From NCBI RefSeq assembly GCF_030814135.1, contig NZ_JAUSUQ010000006.1, positions 1-64,000 of the forward strand: DNA of 64,000 bases. The letters run 5' to 3'. The position numbers and the translations under genes were made by a program. The stretch is from Caldalkalibacillus uzonensis. Lineage in GTDB: Bacteria; Bacillota; Bacilli; Caldalkalibacillales; Caldalkalibacillaceae. The notes beneath the pieces are model-generated. The model saw only the letters and a list, made by a program, of their open reading frames with translations. It ran no database searches and had not been told where the DNA came from. Positions 33,430 to 41,093 of this stretch are shown here, one piece after another. How positions within the stretch are numbered: the first letter of the stretch is position 1; each line of letters opens with the position of its first letter.

Positions 33430-33468
33430 AAGAAATATAAAACAGGGTTTAAAAAATGAGGGATTGAA

Positions 33469-34173
33469 GTGAACAAGTTTCATATTCTTATTGTTGACGA
33501 TGAATGGAACATGAGAAACCTGTTGCGCATTCATTTGACTAAAGCAGGATTTCAAGTGAGTGAAGCCAAAAATGGACAGGAAGCATTAGAACTGATAGAA
33601 CAACAAAATGTGGACTTGATTATTCTTGATTTAATGATGCCGGATATGGATGGTTTGGATGTATGTGCAAAGATTCGCCAAACAAAGCAGACACCTATCC
33701 TCATGTTGACGGCTCGAACAGACACAAAGGATAAGGTTGATGGGCTTAATGTCGGAGCGGATGACTACTTGACCAAGCCGTTTGAAGCGGAGGAGCTCGT
33801 TGCCCGGGTTCATGCTTTGCTTAGAAGGGCTTACAGGGGCGAAGCACAGTTAAATAAAGGGATATTAACGTTTCGTAAGTTAAAAATCGATCCGGCAGGA
33901 AGAAAAGTGATCGTTGCCGGACAACCTGTTCATTTTACGCCAAAAGAGTTTAGCCTGTTATTATTACTGGCCAGTCATCCTGAACGCGTATTTACCCGGG
34001 AACATTTGCTGTACCACATTTGGGGAGAAGATTATATTGGGGATGAACGAACGGTTGATACCCATATTAAAAGTATACGGGCTAAGTTTCGTCAAGCGGG
34101 CCTGTCCTATAATCCCATCCAGACAGTATGGGGAGTAGGCTACAAGTTTAAGGGACGTGAAGGGCAGACATGA
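33469..34173 (+). CDS. OmpR/PhoB family response regulator
   Basis: Response regulator of 234 residues. The receiver domain has the acidic pair in IVDDE (residues 8-12), the phospho-acceptor Asp in LIILDLMMPDMDG (about residue 52), Thr/Ser in MLTAR and Lys in LTKPF. The C-terminal winged helix ends with the usual TVDTHIKSIRAKFRQAG and VWGVGYKF. The GTG start follows GAGGGATTGAA. It overlaps the kinase gene by four bases. Its upstream operator and the same operator at three other promoters in the block suggest it binds 11-bp direct repeats there (inference). Confidence 0.94.
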   Translation: MNKFHILIVDDEWNMRNLLRIHLTKAGFQVSEAKNGQEALELIEQQNVDLIILDLMMPDMDGLDVCAKIRQTKQTPILMLTARTDTKDKVDGLNVGADDYLTKPFEAEELVARVHALLRRAYRGEAQLNKGILTFRKLKIDPAGRKVIVAGQPVHFTPKEFSLLLLLASHPERVFTREHLLYHIWGEDYIGDERTVDTHIKSIRAKFRQAGLSYNPIQTVWGVGYKFKGREGQT

Positions 34174-35594
34174 ACCTCAATCGGATTGATATTAAATTAG
34201 GTGTTGCTATGATGCTTTTCTTTCTCGTCCTTTTACTTCCCTTGGGATTTGTTATCAACCAGATTTTTTCTGGTTTTTATTATACCAAAGTCCAAGAGGA
34301 AACCAGCCGACTTTCAGCGCAATATGCCCAACTGCTTGCCAATAATCGTAACGAGATGATGATACCGATGATTGAAATGATGGCCCAATTTTCTCAAGCA
34401 AGAGTATTTATTATCAATCCTGAAGGACAAGTCAGCGCTGTTGCCAATGTCCCGGGTCTTAATAAGGGCGATTCAATCATGATGGAAAAATTAGATGCTC
34501 TTGCCCTTGGACAAACCATCCAAACAACCTATACAGATCCGGAGGGTACACCGTATTATATGACCGGTACCCCGATCATGGATCAACAGTCATTCTATGG
34601 AGGGGTTTTTGTCTTATCATCCATAGAAGGGATTTACCAGTCCCTTCGTGGGGTTCGGAATTTGTTAGTCCTTGCAGGTTTTGGTGCTTTTTTTATTGCT
34701 TTAGGGTTTACAATGGTGTTATCCAGGTCTTTGTCCCGACCGTTGCTTCAAATGGAAACGGCAGCACGCAAAATTGCCAAAGGGAAATTGGAGACCCGGG
34801 TGGAAGTTGGTACAACAGATGAAATAGGTTCACTAGCGATGGCGATTAACGATTTAGCCAGGGATTTAAAACGCTACAGAGATACGAGGAGAGAATTCTT
34901 GGCCAATATTTCCCATGAATTGCGGACACCTCTCACCTATTTGGAAGGGTACGCCAAAGTATTAAAAGAAGGGTTGTATCAATCTGCAGAGGCAAGGGAT
35001 AAATACTTGGATATTATCCACAAAGAGACCAAACGGTTGAACCAATTGATTAATGACTTATCTGAACTGGCTAAAATGGAGGAAGGAAGAATCAGTTTAA
35101 ATTTCCAATGGGTGGACATTGCGGAAGTGTTGGAAAGTGTCTTATCCAAAACCTCATTAAAAGCCAAAGAGAAAGGATTGCTTATTCAGGTTGATATTGA
35201 GGACGATCTTCCCTTATTATATGGTGACGGCTTACGACTGGAACAAATCTTTTTAAACTTAGTGGAGAATGCCATTCGTTATACAGATGCAGGAACTGTG
35301 TCTGTTCAAGCCAAGCTTGTTGGTCAGAAAATCATCAGAACGATTGTTGAAGATACAGGCAGAGGGATACCAGAAGAGGAGCTGCCTTATATATTTGAAC
35401 GGTTTTACCGCGTAGAAAAATCCCGGTCACGTCAGCATGGCGGTTCAGGTCTGGGATTAGCGATTGTAAAGAAGCTGGTCGAATTGCATGGTGGAGTTAT
35501 TATGGTTTCAAGTCAGCCCGGAAAAGGGACCCGTTTTGAGGTTGATTTTCCAGTGTCGGCAAAAAAGCAAGACAGGAATGAGGGGCAGAAATGA
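34170..35594 (+). CDS. Sensor histidine kinase
   Basis: Membrane sensor kinase of 474 residues: transmembrane helix at about 12-32, extracytoplasmic sensor domain about 33-168, second helix about 169-188, HAMP linker, HisKA with the phospho-acceptor His in FLANISHELRTPL (about residue 250), and HATPase with N box LNLVENAIRYTD, G1 DTGRGIP and G2 GGSGLGLAIVKKL. The sensor part contains NRNEMMIPMIEMM, a Met cluster that could be a copper or redox sensing element (inference). It overlaps both neighbours by four bases, so the three genes are one unit. Confidence 0.94.
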   Translation: MNLNRIDIKLGVAMMLFFLVLLLPLGFVINQIFSGFYYTKVQEETSRLSAQYAQLLANNRNEMMIPMIEMMAQFSQARVFIINPEGQVSAVANVPGLNKGDSIMMEKLDALALGQTIQTTYTDPEGTPYYMTGTPIMDQQSFYGGVFVLSSIEGIYQSLRGVRNLLVLAGFGAFFIALGFTMVLSRSLSRPLLQMETAARKIAKGKLETRVEVGTTDEIGSLAMAINDLARDLKRYRDTRREFLANISHELRTPLTYLEGYAKVLKEGLYQSAEARDKYLDIIHKETKRLNQLINDLSELAKMEEGRISLNFQWVDIAEVLESVLSKTSLKAKEKGLLIQVDIEDDLPLLYGDGLRLEQIFLNLVENAIRYTDAGTVSVQAKLVGQKIIRTIVEDTGRGIPEEELPYIFERFYRVEKSRSRQHGGSGLGLAIVKKLVELHGGVIMVSSQPGKGTRFEVDFPVSAKKQDRNEGQK

Positions 35595-35797
35595 GAGGGT
35601 TAGAGTGGATTATCGCCGTTGTATTGGTTTTTATCGGTTTACATTGCTTAACCGTGTCAGCCGTATGGATGTTTAATCCCGAGTCAATAAGACAGTACTT
35701 TATAACCCTCTTTCGTATTTGTCTTTGGACCGGGATTCCGGTTATTATTGCAGTGATCATATGCTTATTTATAAAAAAGTACAACACGAGCAAATAA
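35591..35797 (+). CDS. Small two-helix membrane protein of the two-component operon
   Basis: A 68-residue protein with two hydrophobic segments (about 6-28 and 40-62) and a short basic end. The ATG overlaps the kinase stop by four bases, which implies translational coupling. No family recognised. A role as accessory to the sensor kinase is plausible from position only. No terminator is evident between it and the convergent copper protein gene. Confidence 0.72.
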   Translation: MRGLEWIIAVVLVFIGLHCLTVSAVWMFNPESIRQYFITLFRICLWTGIPVIIAVIICLFIKKYNTSK

Positions 35798-35898
35798 AAA
35801 ATAAATTGCAATGACAGACAAACAGAAGGCCCCGATCACCTTCAAACCTTTGTCAATAGGGAAGAAGCTGAGGAGCCTTATTTTACTCATAACAGGAT

Positions 35899-37584
35899 TT
35901 AGGAGCGGAATTTGCGGATGATAATGGGCAATACAATCATCCCGGCAAGAGCTAGCGGCAGTGCATACCACATGTTAAAGCTTGCTTGTTGTGAACCGCT
36001 TTTCTCATCTGAATCGTAAACGATTACTTTTCCTTTCATGTAGGGATGGGGAATACAAATATATTCATATTCGCCTACTTCTGTGAAGGTATAGCTAAAC
36101 TTCTCGCCATGTCCCAACAACGGTGAGGCAAACATTTCAGGTCCTGAGGTGGCCGCTACATCATGGATACCCGCAAACTCGCCCTCAGCATAGGTAAAGA
36201 TATCTTCATTGATCCATTCAACCTCTGTTCCTACAGGCACTTTCAACACCTTGGGGTAGAAGGAATTGCCGATAATTTCTACCGTAGCCTTTTGCTGCTC
36301 TGGTGTGATAATAAATGGTTCATCGATATCGGTAGGTTCATAAGGTGAGATAATGCGCTCTGCCAATTCACGGAACTCGGCCAACTCCTCTTCTGTATAG
36401 GTCGGTCCGTCAGCCAGGATGACGCTGACCACTTCTTCATGATCGTAACTGGCTGAAAATGCACCGATCGCTCCTCTGGTAGCACTTCCAAAAGCATGGG
36501 TGACTAAGAGATAGTTGCCCTCATCTTCAGGGATTCTAAAGTCTATCACCCAGGAATCAGATGGTCCTGCCAGTACTGTCTGGCCGCCAACAAATACATT
36601 ATCGGGATGGCCTTGCCAATAGACATGATCCCAGACTACGCCAACGATGTGCAATGTAGATATGATGTTAGGTCCAACGTTAAGAAAATAAATGCGTACA
36701 TTATCACCGGGGCGCACTTTGATCGGGTCTTCAACATAACGAAACAGCTGGCCGTTAAACAGCACATACAGAGGATCTCCCATAATAGCATCCTTACCTG
36801 TTTTGTACATTTCGTGTTGGATCAGATACAGCTCTACATCCGGTTTTTCGCCCCTTTTTTCCAGTTCATATCCATCATCTGGCAGTACCACCAGCATCCC
36901 ATACTGTCCAAACAAGGTATGCATGGGGATAGCATGACCACCCGGGGCACAATGATACATATAGACACCAGGATAAGTAACCTTGAACTTGATGCTCTTT
37001 GTTTCCCCGGCTCCAATCTGGCCTACATATTTAGACGTTTGAGTGTAAGCGGCATGGATGGACATGCCGTGGGGAATCTTGCCGGTGTTGACCACTTCAA
37101 TCTCAACAATGTCGTTTTGCTTAACGATCAAGGTAGGTCCGGGAATTTTATCGTCGATAGTAAAACCGCTGTACAGTACGCCTTTACCTAGATAAACGTC
37201 CCCTTCTTTTAACGTCAGCGTAAACTTTTTGTCCGGCTCCACATCTTGCGGAACATAACTGGTGGGAGGAAGGCCGTCACAACCTGTACACCCATTCTGC
37301 TTGTCGTTCATGGGTTGCAAAATTTCAATTGGCTCCTGTTCATCTGCCTTGTCAGGCTGCTTGTTATCTGTCGTCAAGGGCGTGACTCTGTAAGGTGCAT
37401 TATCTCCCCTGACAAGATCTAGTATTTCCCTGGCTTGCAGGGATGTTTCAGCCTTCTCTTCTTGCATTTCCATAAACTTCACATTACAGAAGTCACAAGC
37501 CTGAGAGACAGGAGCAAGAGCAACAAAAACAAGCAAAATAGCCAACAGGACACACAACTGCCATTTTTCTCTGGACATTTCCAT
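35899..37584 (-). CDS. NirK-family copper protein with non-canonical active site and C-terminal cupredoxin
   Basis: Exported copper protein of 561 residues, similar to copper nitrite reductase (NO-forming) over residues 118-385. N-terminal signal or anchor is followed by two CxxC motifs (30-33 and 99-102). Type 2 copper ligands His177, His211 and His363 and type 1 ligands His172, Cys212 and His222 are kept. However, the catalytic Asp (PHNVDFH in classic enzymes) is Ser175 here, the catalytic His (GGHGD) is Val317, and the axial Met is Gln227. Residues 430-525 are a second cupredoxin with His474, Cys510, His513 and Met516, and a C-terminal helix anchors the protein. An ATG at 37578 has better spacing to AGGAGG than the one at 37584 used for numbering. 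Nitrite reductase activity is uncertain. An Fnr box lies upstream. Confidence 0.85.
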   Translation of the reverse strand: MEMSREKWQLCVLLAILLVFVALAPVSQACDFCNVKFMEMQEEKAETSLQAREILDLVRGDNAPYRVTPLTTDNKQPDKADEQEPIEILQPMNDKQNGCTGCDGLPPTSYVPQDVEPDKKFTLTLKEGDVYLGKGVLYSGFTIDDKIPGPTLIVKQNDIVEIEVVNTGKIPHGMSIHAAYTQTSKYVGQIGAGETKSIKFKVTYPGVYMYHCAPGGHAIPMHTLFGQYGMLVVLPDDGYELEKRGEKPDVELYLIQHEMYKTGKDAIMGDPLYVLFNGQLFRYVEDPIKVRPGDNVRIYFLNVGPNIISTLHIVGVVWDHVYWQGHPDNVFVGGQTVLAGPSDSWVIDFRIPEDEGNYLLVTHAFGSATRGAIGAFSASYDHEEVVSVILADGPTYTEEELAEFRELAERIISPYEPTDIDEPFIITPEQQKATVEIIGNSFYPKVLKVPVGTEVEWINEDIFTYAEGEFAGIHDVAATSGPEMFASPLLGHGEKFSYTFTEVGEYEYICIPHPYMKGKVIVYDSDEKSGSQQASFNMWYALPLALAGMIVLPIIIRKFRS

Positions 37585-37701
37585 ACGCCTCCTCTTAGTG
37601 TGGATGTTTTAATTTTTTTATTTTTAAGCATTTAGTTTTTTAAGAGCAGGCTGAGTGGCCTCTCTTCACTCCTAATGTATAAACACACCTTAGAAAGGGA
37701 G

Positions 37702-37717
37702 TGTGAGTGTACTCACA
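37702..37717 (-). promoter_or_regulatory. Fnr-type box for the NirK-like gene
   Basis: TGTGAGTGTACTCACA matches TGTGA-N6-TCACA at all defined positions. On the minus strand a TATACA -10 lies at 37681-37676, which puts the box centre about 41 bases before the predicted start near 37669, the classic activating position. The leader to the start codon is about 85 bases. Confidence 0.75.
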
Positions 37718-37852
37718 GCAAAGTTTGGTTTCACAAAACCTCCTCTAATTAGCCACATTTCAACCATTTTTAAATGTGAAAATAGTCATCGGACAAGTGA
37801 TACGTTCGTTATCACCAATGTAACGGTGGATAGGACTCAGAAGGGAAGTGAT

Positions 37853-38029
37853 GTGGAAGCCCAGGCATGTAGAGGCTGTGGAGCGTTGAATAGAACCAAG
37901 GAGCAGATAGAGGATGTGAAAAACATTTTGCAACATCAGCATTTTGATTTACAACTGCAGTTTGTGAACAAAACATGGATAATCAGTGGCTGTTGTGTGT
38001 CTAAAAATTGGAATATATGTGAACTGTGA
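37853..38029 (+). CDS. Possible small Cys-rich protein between nirK-like gene and nos operon
   Basis: A 58-residue frame from GTG 37853, with AAGGGA six bases upstream. It has Cys at about residues 6, 9, 48, 49 and 56 (CRGCG and SGCCVS) and a helical middle. A longer reading back to 37703 would run through the Fnr box and is unlikely. Its end overlaps the Fnr-like box of the nos operon. I do not recognise it; it may be a small metal- or redox-active protein or a chance frame. If it is not a gene, the gap 37585-38111 holds only the two promoters. Confidence 0.4.
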   Translation: MEAQACRGCGALNRTKEQIEDVKNILQHQHFDLQLQFVNKTWIISGCCVSKNWNICEL

Positions 38030-38040
38030 CCACAATCACG
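38025..38040 (+). promoter_or_regulatory. Fnr-like box upstream of the nos operon
   Basis: TGTGACCACAATCACG matches TGTGA-N6-TCACA at nine of ten positions. TTAACT at 38061-38066 is a -10 candidate that would place the box centre near -41.5. It lies 72 bases before the nosC start codon. Confidence 0.62.
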
Positions 38041-38111
38041 TTACTTTCATATTTAAAGAGTTAACTTGAACGTGACAGCATCATATATCATGCCTGGAAA
38101 GGAGCCCGCAG

Positions 38112-38543
38112 ATGAAGAGCAAGATCATCGCTTTTTTGATCAGCTTTTTGGTTGCGTTTGGCGGAACCTACTTATTTTTTCAATACTCAGGAAGCTCAAC
38201 AGGGTCTGACCAGGGTTCCGTGGTTGGTAATGAAGTGGAAGATGAGGGAGGTGAACAAAGTATTGGTGAAATGGTAGATGCACAGTCTGGGGAGCCTTTG
38301 GAGCGTTTGGGTTGCCTCAACTGTCATGCCGTTTCTTCCTTGGGGATTCAGGGAGGTACAGCCGGACCTGATTTATCTGATGCTTACTATGTGGTAGAAG
38401 GAAAACATGGGAAAAAACTGGAGGAATATTTACAGGCACCGTCCTCAGCCGTGATGTCCGGTGTGATAGAATCCAACCCATTAACAGATGAGGATATCGA
38501 AGCGCTGGTTTCCCTTTTGAAAGAAGCAGCTGAAAAACAATAG
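38112..38543 (+). CDS. nosC: Membrane-anchored c-type cytochrome of the nos operon (NosC)
   Basis: Monohaem cytochrome c of 143 residues, likely the electron donor to NosZ on the outer face of the membrane. It has an uncleaved-looking N-terminal helix (residues 5-23), an acidic Gly/Ser linker, the haem site CLNCH (68-72) and a probable axial Met in SSAVMSG. The order nosC-nosZ-nosB matches Gram-positive nos clusters. AAAGGAG lies upstream of the ATG, and 16 bases separate it from nosZ. Confidence 0.88.
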   Translation: MKSKIIAFLISFLVAFGGTYLFFQYSGSSTGSDQGSVVGNEVEDEGGEQSIGEMVDAQSGEPLERLGCLNCHAVSSLGIQGGTAGPDLSDAYYVVEGKHGKKLEEYLQAPSSAVMSGVIESNPLTDEDIEALVSLLKEAAEKQ

Positions 38544-38559
38544 GAGGAGGGCGCAGGTC

Positions 38560-40428
38560 ATGAAAAAACAACTTATTCCTGTGCTGGCAGGTTTGTTGGC
38601 TGGCGTTTTGGTGGCGACCTTATTCTTTGCTGAGTTTACCACGTACGGTCCGTATTCAACAGCCGGAGTAAACAGTGCGGCTGAAAAGGTTTACGTCCCT
38701 CTTGGTGAACATGATGATTATTATTTGATAGCCTCAGGAGGACATTCGGGACAGCTCTATGTGTATGGAATTCCTTCCATGCGCAGGATTAGGACGGTCC
38801 CAGTCTTTACCCCTGATCCAGCCACTGGTTATGGCTTTAACCAGAAAACAAAAGAGATGCTGGGTGGATATACCTGGGGAGACTTTCACCACCCTGCCCT
38901 GTCCTTGACCGAGGGGGAATATGATGGTAAATGGCTCTTCGCCACCGATGTGGCTAATAACCGCATTGCTGTACTGGACTTAAAGACATTTATGGTTAAG
39001 GATATGTTGAAGGTACCCAATACGGGGGGACCGCACTGTTCCGCCTTTGTGACCGAAAACACGGAATATATTTTCTTGCCCACCCGTTTTTCCGTTCCTT
39101 TTGGGCATGAATATGCCTCTTTAGATGATTATGAGAAAAAATTCAAAGGTGTCATGTCTGCTGTCACATTTGACGAAGAGACACAAAAACTGGAGCTGGC
39201 TTACCAAGTGGCTTTACCTCCCTATTCTTATGATGTAGCCGATACAGGCAAAGGAATTTCCGCTGATTGGGCGGTCATTACCACATACAATACGGAATTA
39301 GCAACGACTGATTTGGAAATTAATGCATCCCAATTTGACAGGGACTATCTGGTGCTCTTTAACTGGAGGGAACTGGAAAAGAAGATTGAGCAAGGTGAGT
39401 ATGATCTCATTGATGGGATCAAAGTGATTGATCCGCTGAAGCATAAGGGAGGTATCTATTTAGTTCCCGCAGCCAAATCCCCCCATGGTGTGGATGTGAC
39501 GCCGGATGGAAAATACTTCATCTCTTCCGGAAAATTGGCGCCTTTGTTAACGGTGTTCTCTTTTGAAAAAGCATTTGAGGCCATTGAGAAAGAAAAATTT
39601 GTAGATGAAAAGTTTGGTATTCCTGTTCTAGATTATGAGTCGGTGATGGTCCGGGAAGTTAATCCAGAGAATGCGCTGGGTCCTTTGCACACCACTTTTG
39701 ATGATCAAGGTTATGCTTACAGTTCCATGTTCATTTCTTCTGAAGTGATCAAATGGAATTATGAAACAGGTGAAGTGGTGGACCGCGTGGATGTCCATTA
39801 CTCTCCGGGACACTTGGTGGCTGCTGAAGGGGATACCAAGTCACCAAAGGGTGAGTGGCTGGTTTCACTGAATAAAATGGCCAAGGACAACTTCTTGTCC
39901 GTGGGGCCCTCCCATCCTGAGTCCATGCAGCTGATCGATATTTCCGGAGACAAGATGGAAGTGGTTTTAACCGTGCCGGTTGATCCTGAACCCCACTATG
40001 CCCAAATTATCAGTGCAGATAAAATCAACCCGATTCATGTGTTTGAAAAAGATGAAGGCCGGCCTAACTCTGTCTGGCGGCAAGAAGACGCCCGCATTGA
40101 ACGCAAAGGCAACGAAGTCCATGTCTACGGAATTGCCATGCGTTCCAAGTATATCTTTGATGCTAACGCTAAGCGCAAAGACGTCATTGAGGTCGAAGAA
40201 GGGGACAGGGTGTTCATCCATTTGACCAATATTGATCTTGACCAGGATATCACCCACGGACTGGGGATCAGTGATTATGATCTCACCATGGAAATCCAGC
40301 CCGGGGAGACGGTGACGCTGGAATTTACCGCTGATAAAGCCGGAACCTACCCGCTGTATTGTACCAACTTCTGTTCTGCTTTGCATCAAGAGATGAAAGG
40401 TTACTTGCTGGTTAAGCCGAAAAAGTAG
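38560..40428 (+). CDS. nosZ: Nitrous oxide reductase NosZ (Sec-type, clade II)
   Basis: Reduces N2O to N2 outside the cytoplasmic membrane; 622 residues. The N-terminus is a short Sec-type signal or anchor (LIPVLAGLLAGVLVATLFF) without a twin-arginine motif, which is the mark of clade II enzymes. The beta-propeller that holds the CuZ cluster includes WGDFHHPALS, GGPHCSAF, SPHGVDVTPDGKY and GPLHTTF with the expected His residues. The C-terminal CuA domain has Cys601, Cys605, His609 and Met612 (CTNFCSALHQEM). AGGAGG precedes the ATG. It is followed by a strong hairpin before nosB. Confidence 0.97.
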   Translation: MKKQLIPVLAGLLAGVLVATLFFAEFTTYGPYSTAGVNSAAEKVYVPLGEHDDYYLIASGGHSGQLYVYGIPSMRRIRTVPVFTPDPATGYGFNQKTKEMLGGYTWGDFHHPALSLTEGEYDGKWLFATDVANNRIAVLDLKTFMVKDMLKVPNTGGPHCSAFVTENTEYIFLPTRFSVPFGHEYASLDDYEKKFKGVMSAVTFDEETQKLELAYQVALPPYSYDVADTGKGISADWAVITTYNTELATTDLEINASQFDRDYLVLFNWRELEKKIEQGEYDLIDGIKVIDPLKHKGGIYLVPAAKSPHGVDVTPDGKYFISSGKLAPLLTVFSFEKAFEAIEKEKFVDEKFGIPVLDYESVMVREVNPENALGPLHTTFDDQGYAYSSMFISSEVIKWNYETGEVVDRVDVHYSPGHLVAAEGDTKSPKGEWLVSLNKMAKDNFLSVGPSHPESMQLIDISGDKMEVVLTVPVDPEPHYAQIISADKINPIHVFEKDEGRPNSVWRQEDARIERKGNEVHVYGIAMRSKYIFDANAKRKDVIEVEEGDRVFIHLTNIDLDQDITHGLGISDYDLTMEIQPGETVTLEFTADKAGTYPLYCTNFCSALHQEMKGYLLVKPKK

Positions 40429-40453
40429 CGTTATTTGGAGAATGAATAGCTAA

Positions 40454-40488
40454 GAAGGAGGAAAAGGAAGTGCTGCTTTTCCTCCTTC
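40454..40488 (+). repeat. Perfect 13-bp hairpin between nosZ and nosB
   Basis: GAAGGAGGAAAAG (40454-40466) and CTTTTCCTCCTTC (40476-40488) are perfect inverted repeats around a nine-base loop. No T run follows, so it is not a normal terminator. It may protect the nosZ 3' end or mark an RNA processing site. The ascending arm contains an AAGGAGG ribosome-binding-like sequence hidden in the stem. Confidence 0.8.
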
Positions 40489-40529
40489 CTATAACCCATA
40501 ACCTCTGTATTATATAGGAGATGAACATA

Positions 40530-41093
40530 ATGCCTGCCAAACTGTCCAAACGATCCGGCTTGCTCATTGCCGGGGCTGCTGTATTGGTTTTGATGTCCGT
40601 ATTCCTTCCCTGGTGGGGCATGAATTTTTATGCCCCTCAATATCCTGAAGGCTTAACGGTTAAGGTTTTTCCGTACAAGCTAGAAGGAGAGATCGACATT
40701 ATTAACAGTTTGAACCACTATATTGGCATGAAAACATTCAGTGAAGAAACCTTTCCCGAATTAAAGGTATTGCCATATATTCTTGTCGCTCTTGGCTTGT
40801 TAACCCTTGTTAGCGCCTGGCTCAGACGGAAAAGATGGCTTTATATCCTCTTGGGCGTCTACATTGCCTTTGCGATCGTTGGCCTGTACGATATCCGCCG
40901 TTGGCTGGTTGATTTTGGCACTGACCTTAATCCCCAAGCTCCGATTACTGTTGAGCCTTTTGTTCCCCCCGTATTTGGAAAGAATGTGATTGCCAACTTT
41001 GAAACTTTCAGTTTTTTCAGCTACGGAGCAGCAGCCTTTGGCTTAGCCTTTATGTTAATGCTCATTTCTTTGTGGAAGGAGCGTGACCAATGA
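40530..41093 (+). CDS. nosB: NosB-like membrane protein of the nos operon
   Basis: Membrane protein of about 187 residues with four hydrophobic segments (about 8-28, 85-103, 108-127 and 160-180) and an extracytoplasmic loop after the first. It sits where the small membrane protein NosB stands in Gram-positive and other clade II nos clusters; its exact role is unknown but it is needed or thought to be needed for NosZ function in such systems. AGGAG is followed by ATG codons at 40521 (too close) and 40530 (preferred). It overlaps nosD by four bases. Confidence 0.8.
   Translation: MPAKLSKRSGLLIAGAAVLVLMSVFLPWWGMNFYAPQYPEGLTVKVFPYKLEGEIDIINSLNHYIGMKTFSEETFPELKVLPYILVALGLLTLVSAWLRRKRWLYILLGVYIAFAIVGLYDIRRWLVDFGTDLNPQAPITVEPFVPPVFGKNVIANFETFSFFSYGAAAFGLAFMLMLISLWKERDQ

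Noticed and set aside
35899-37584. Reading the copper protein as a two-domain laccase (2dMCO)
   Set aside because: The HxH pairs needed for a trinuclear site between subunits are not present; the His/Cys pattern fits NirK type 1 and type 2 sites.
37703-38029. Full 108-residue reading of the small frame upstream of nosC
   Set aside because: Its start would lie inside the Fnr box of the NirK-like gene and upstream of any promoter; only the part from 37853 has a ribosome binding site.
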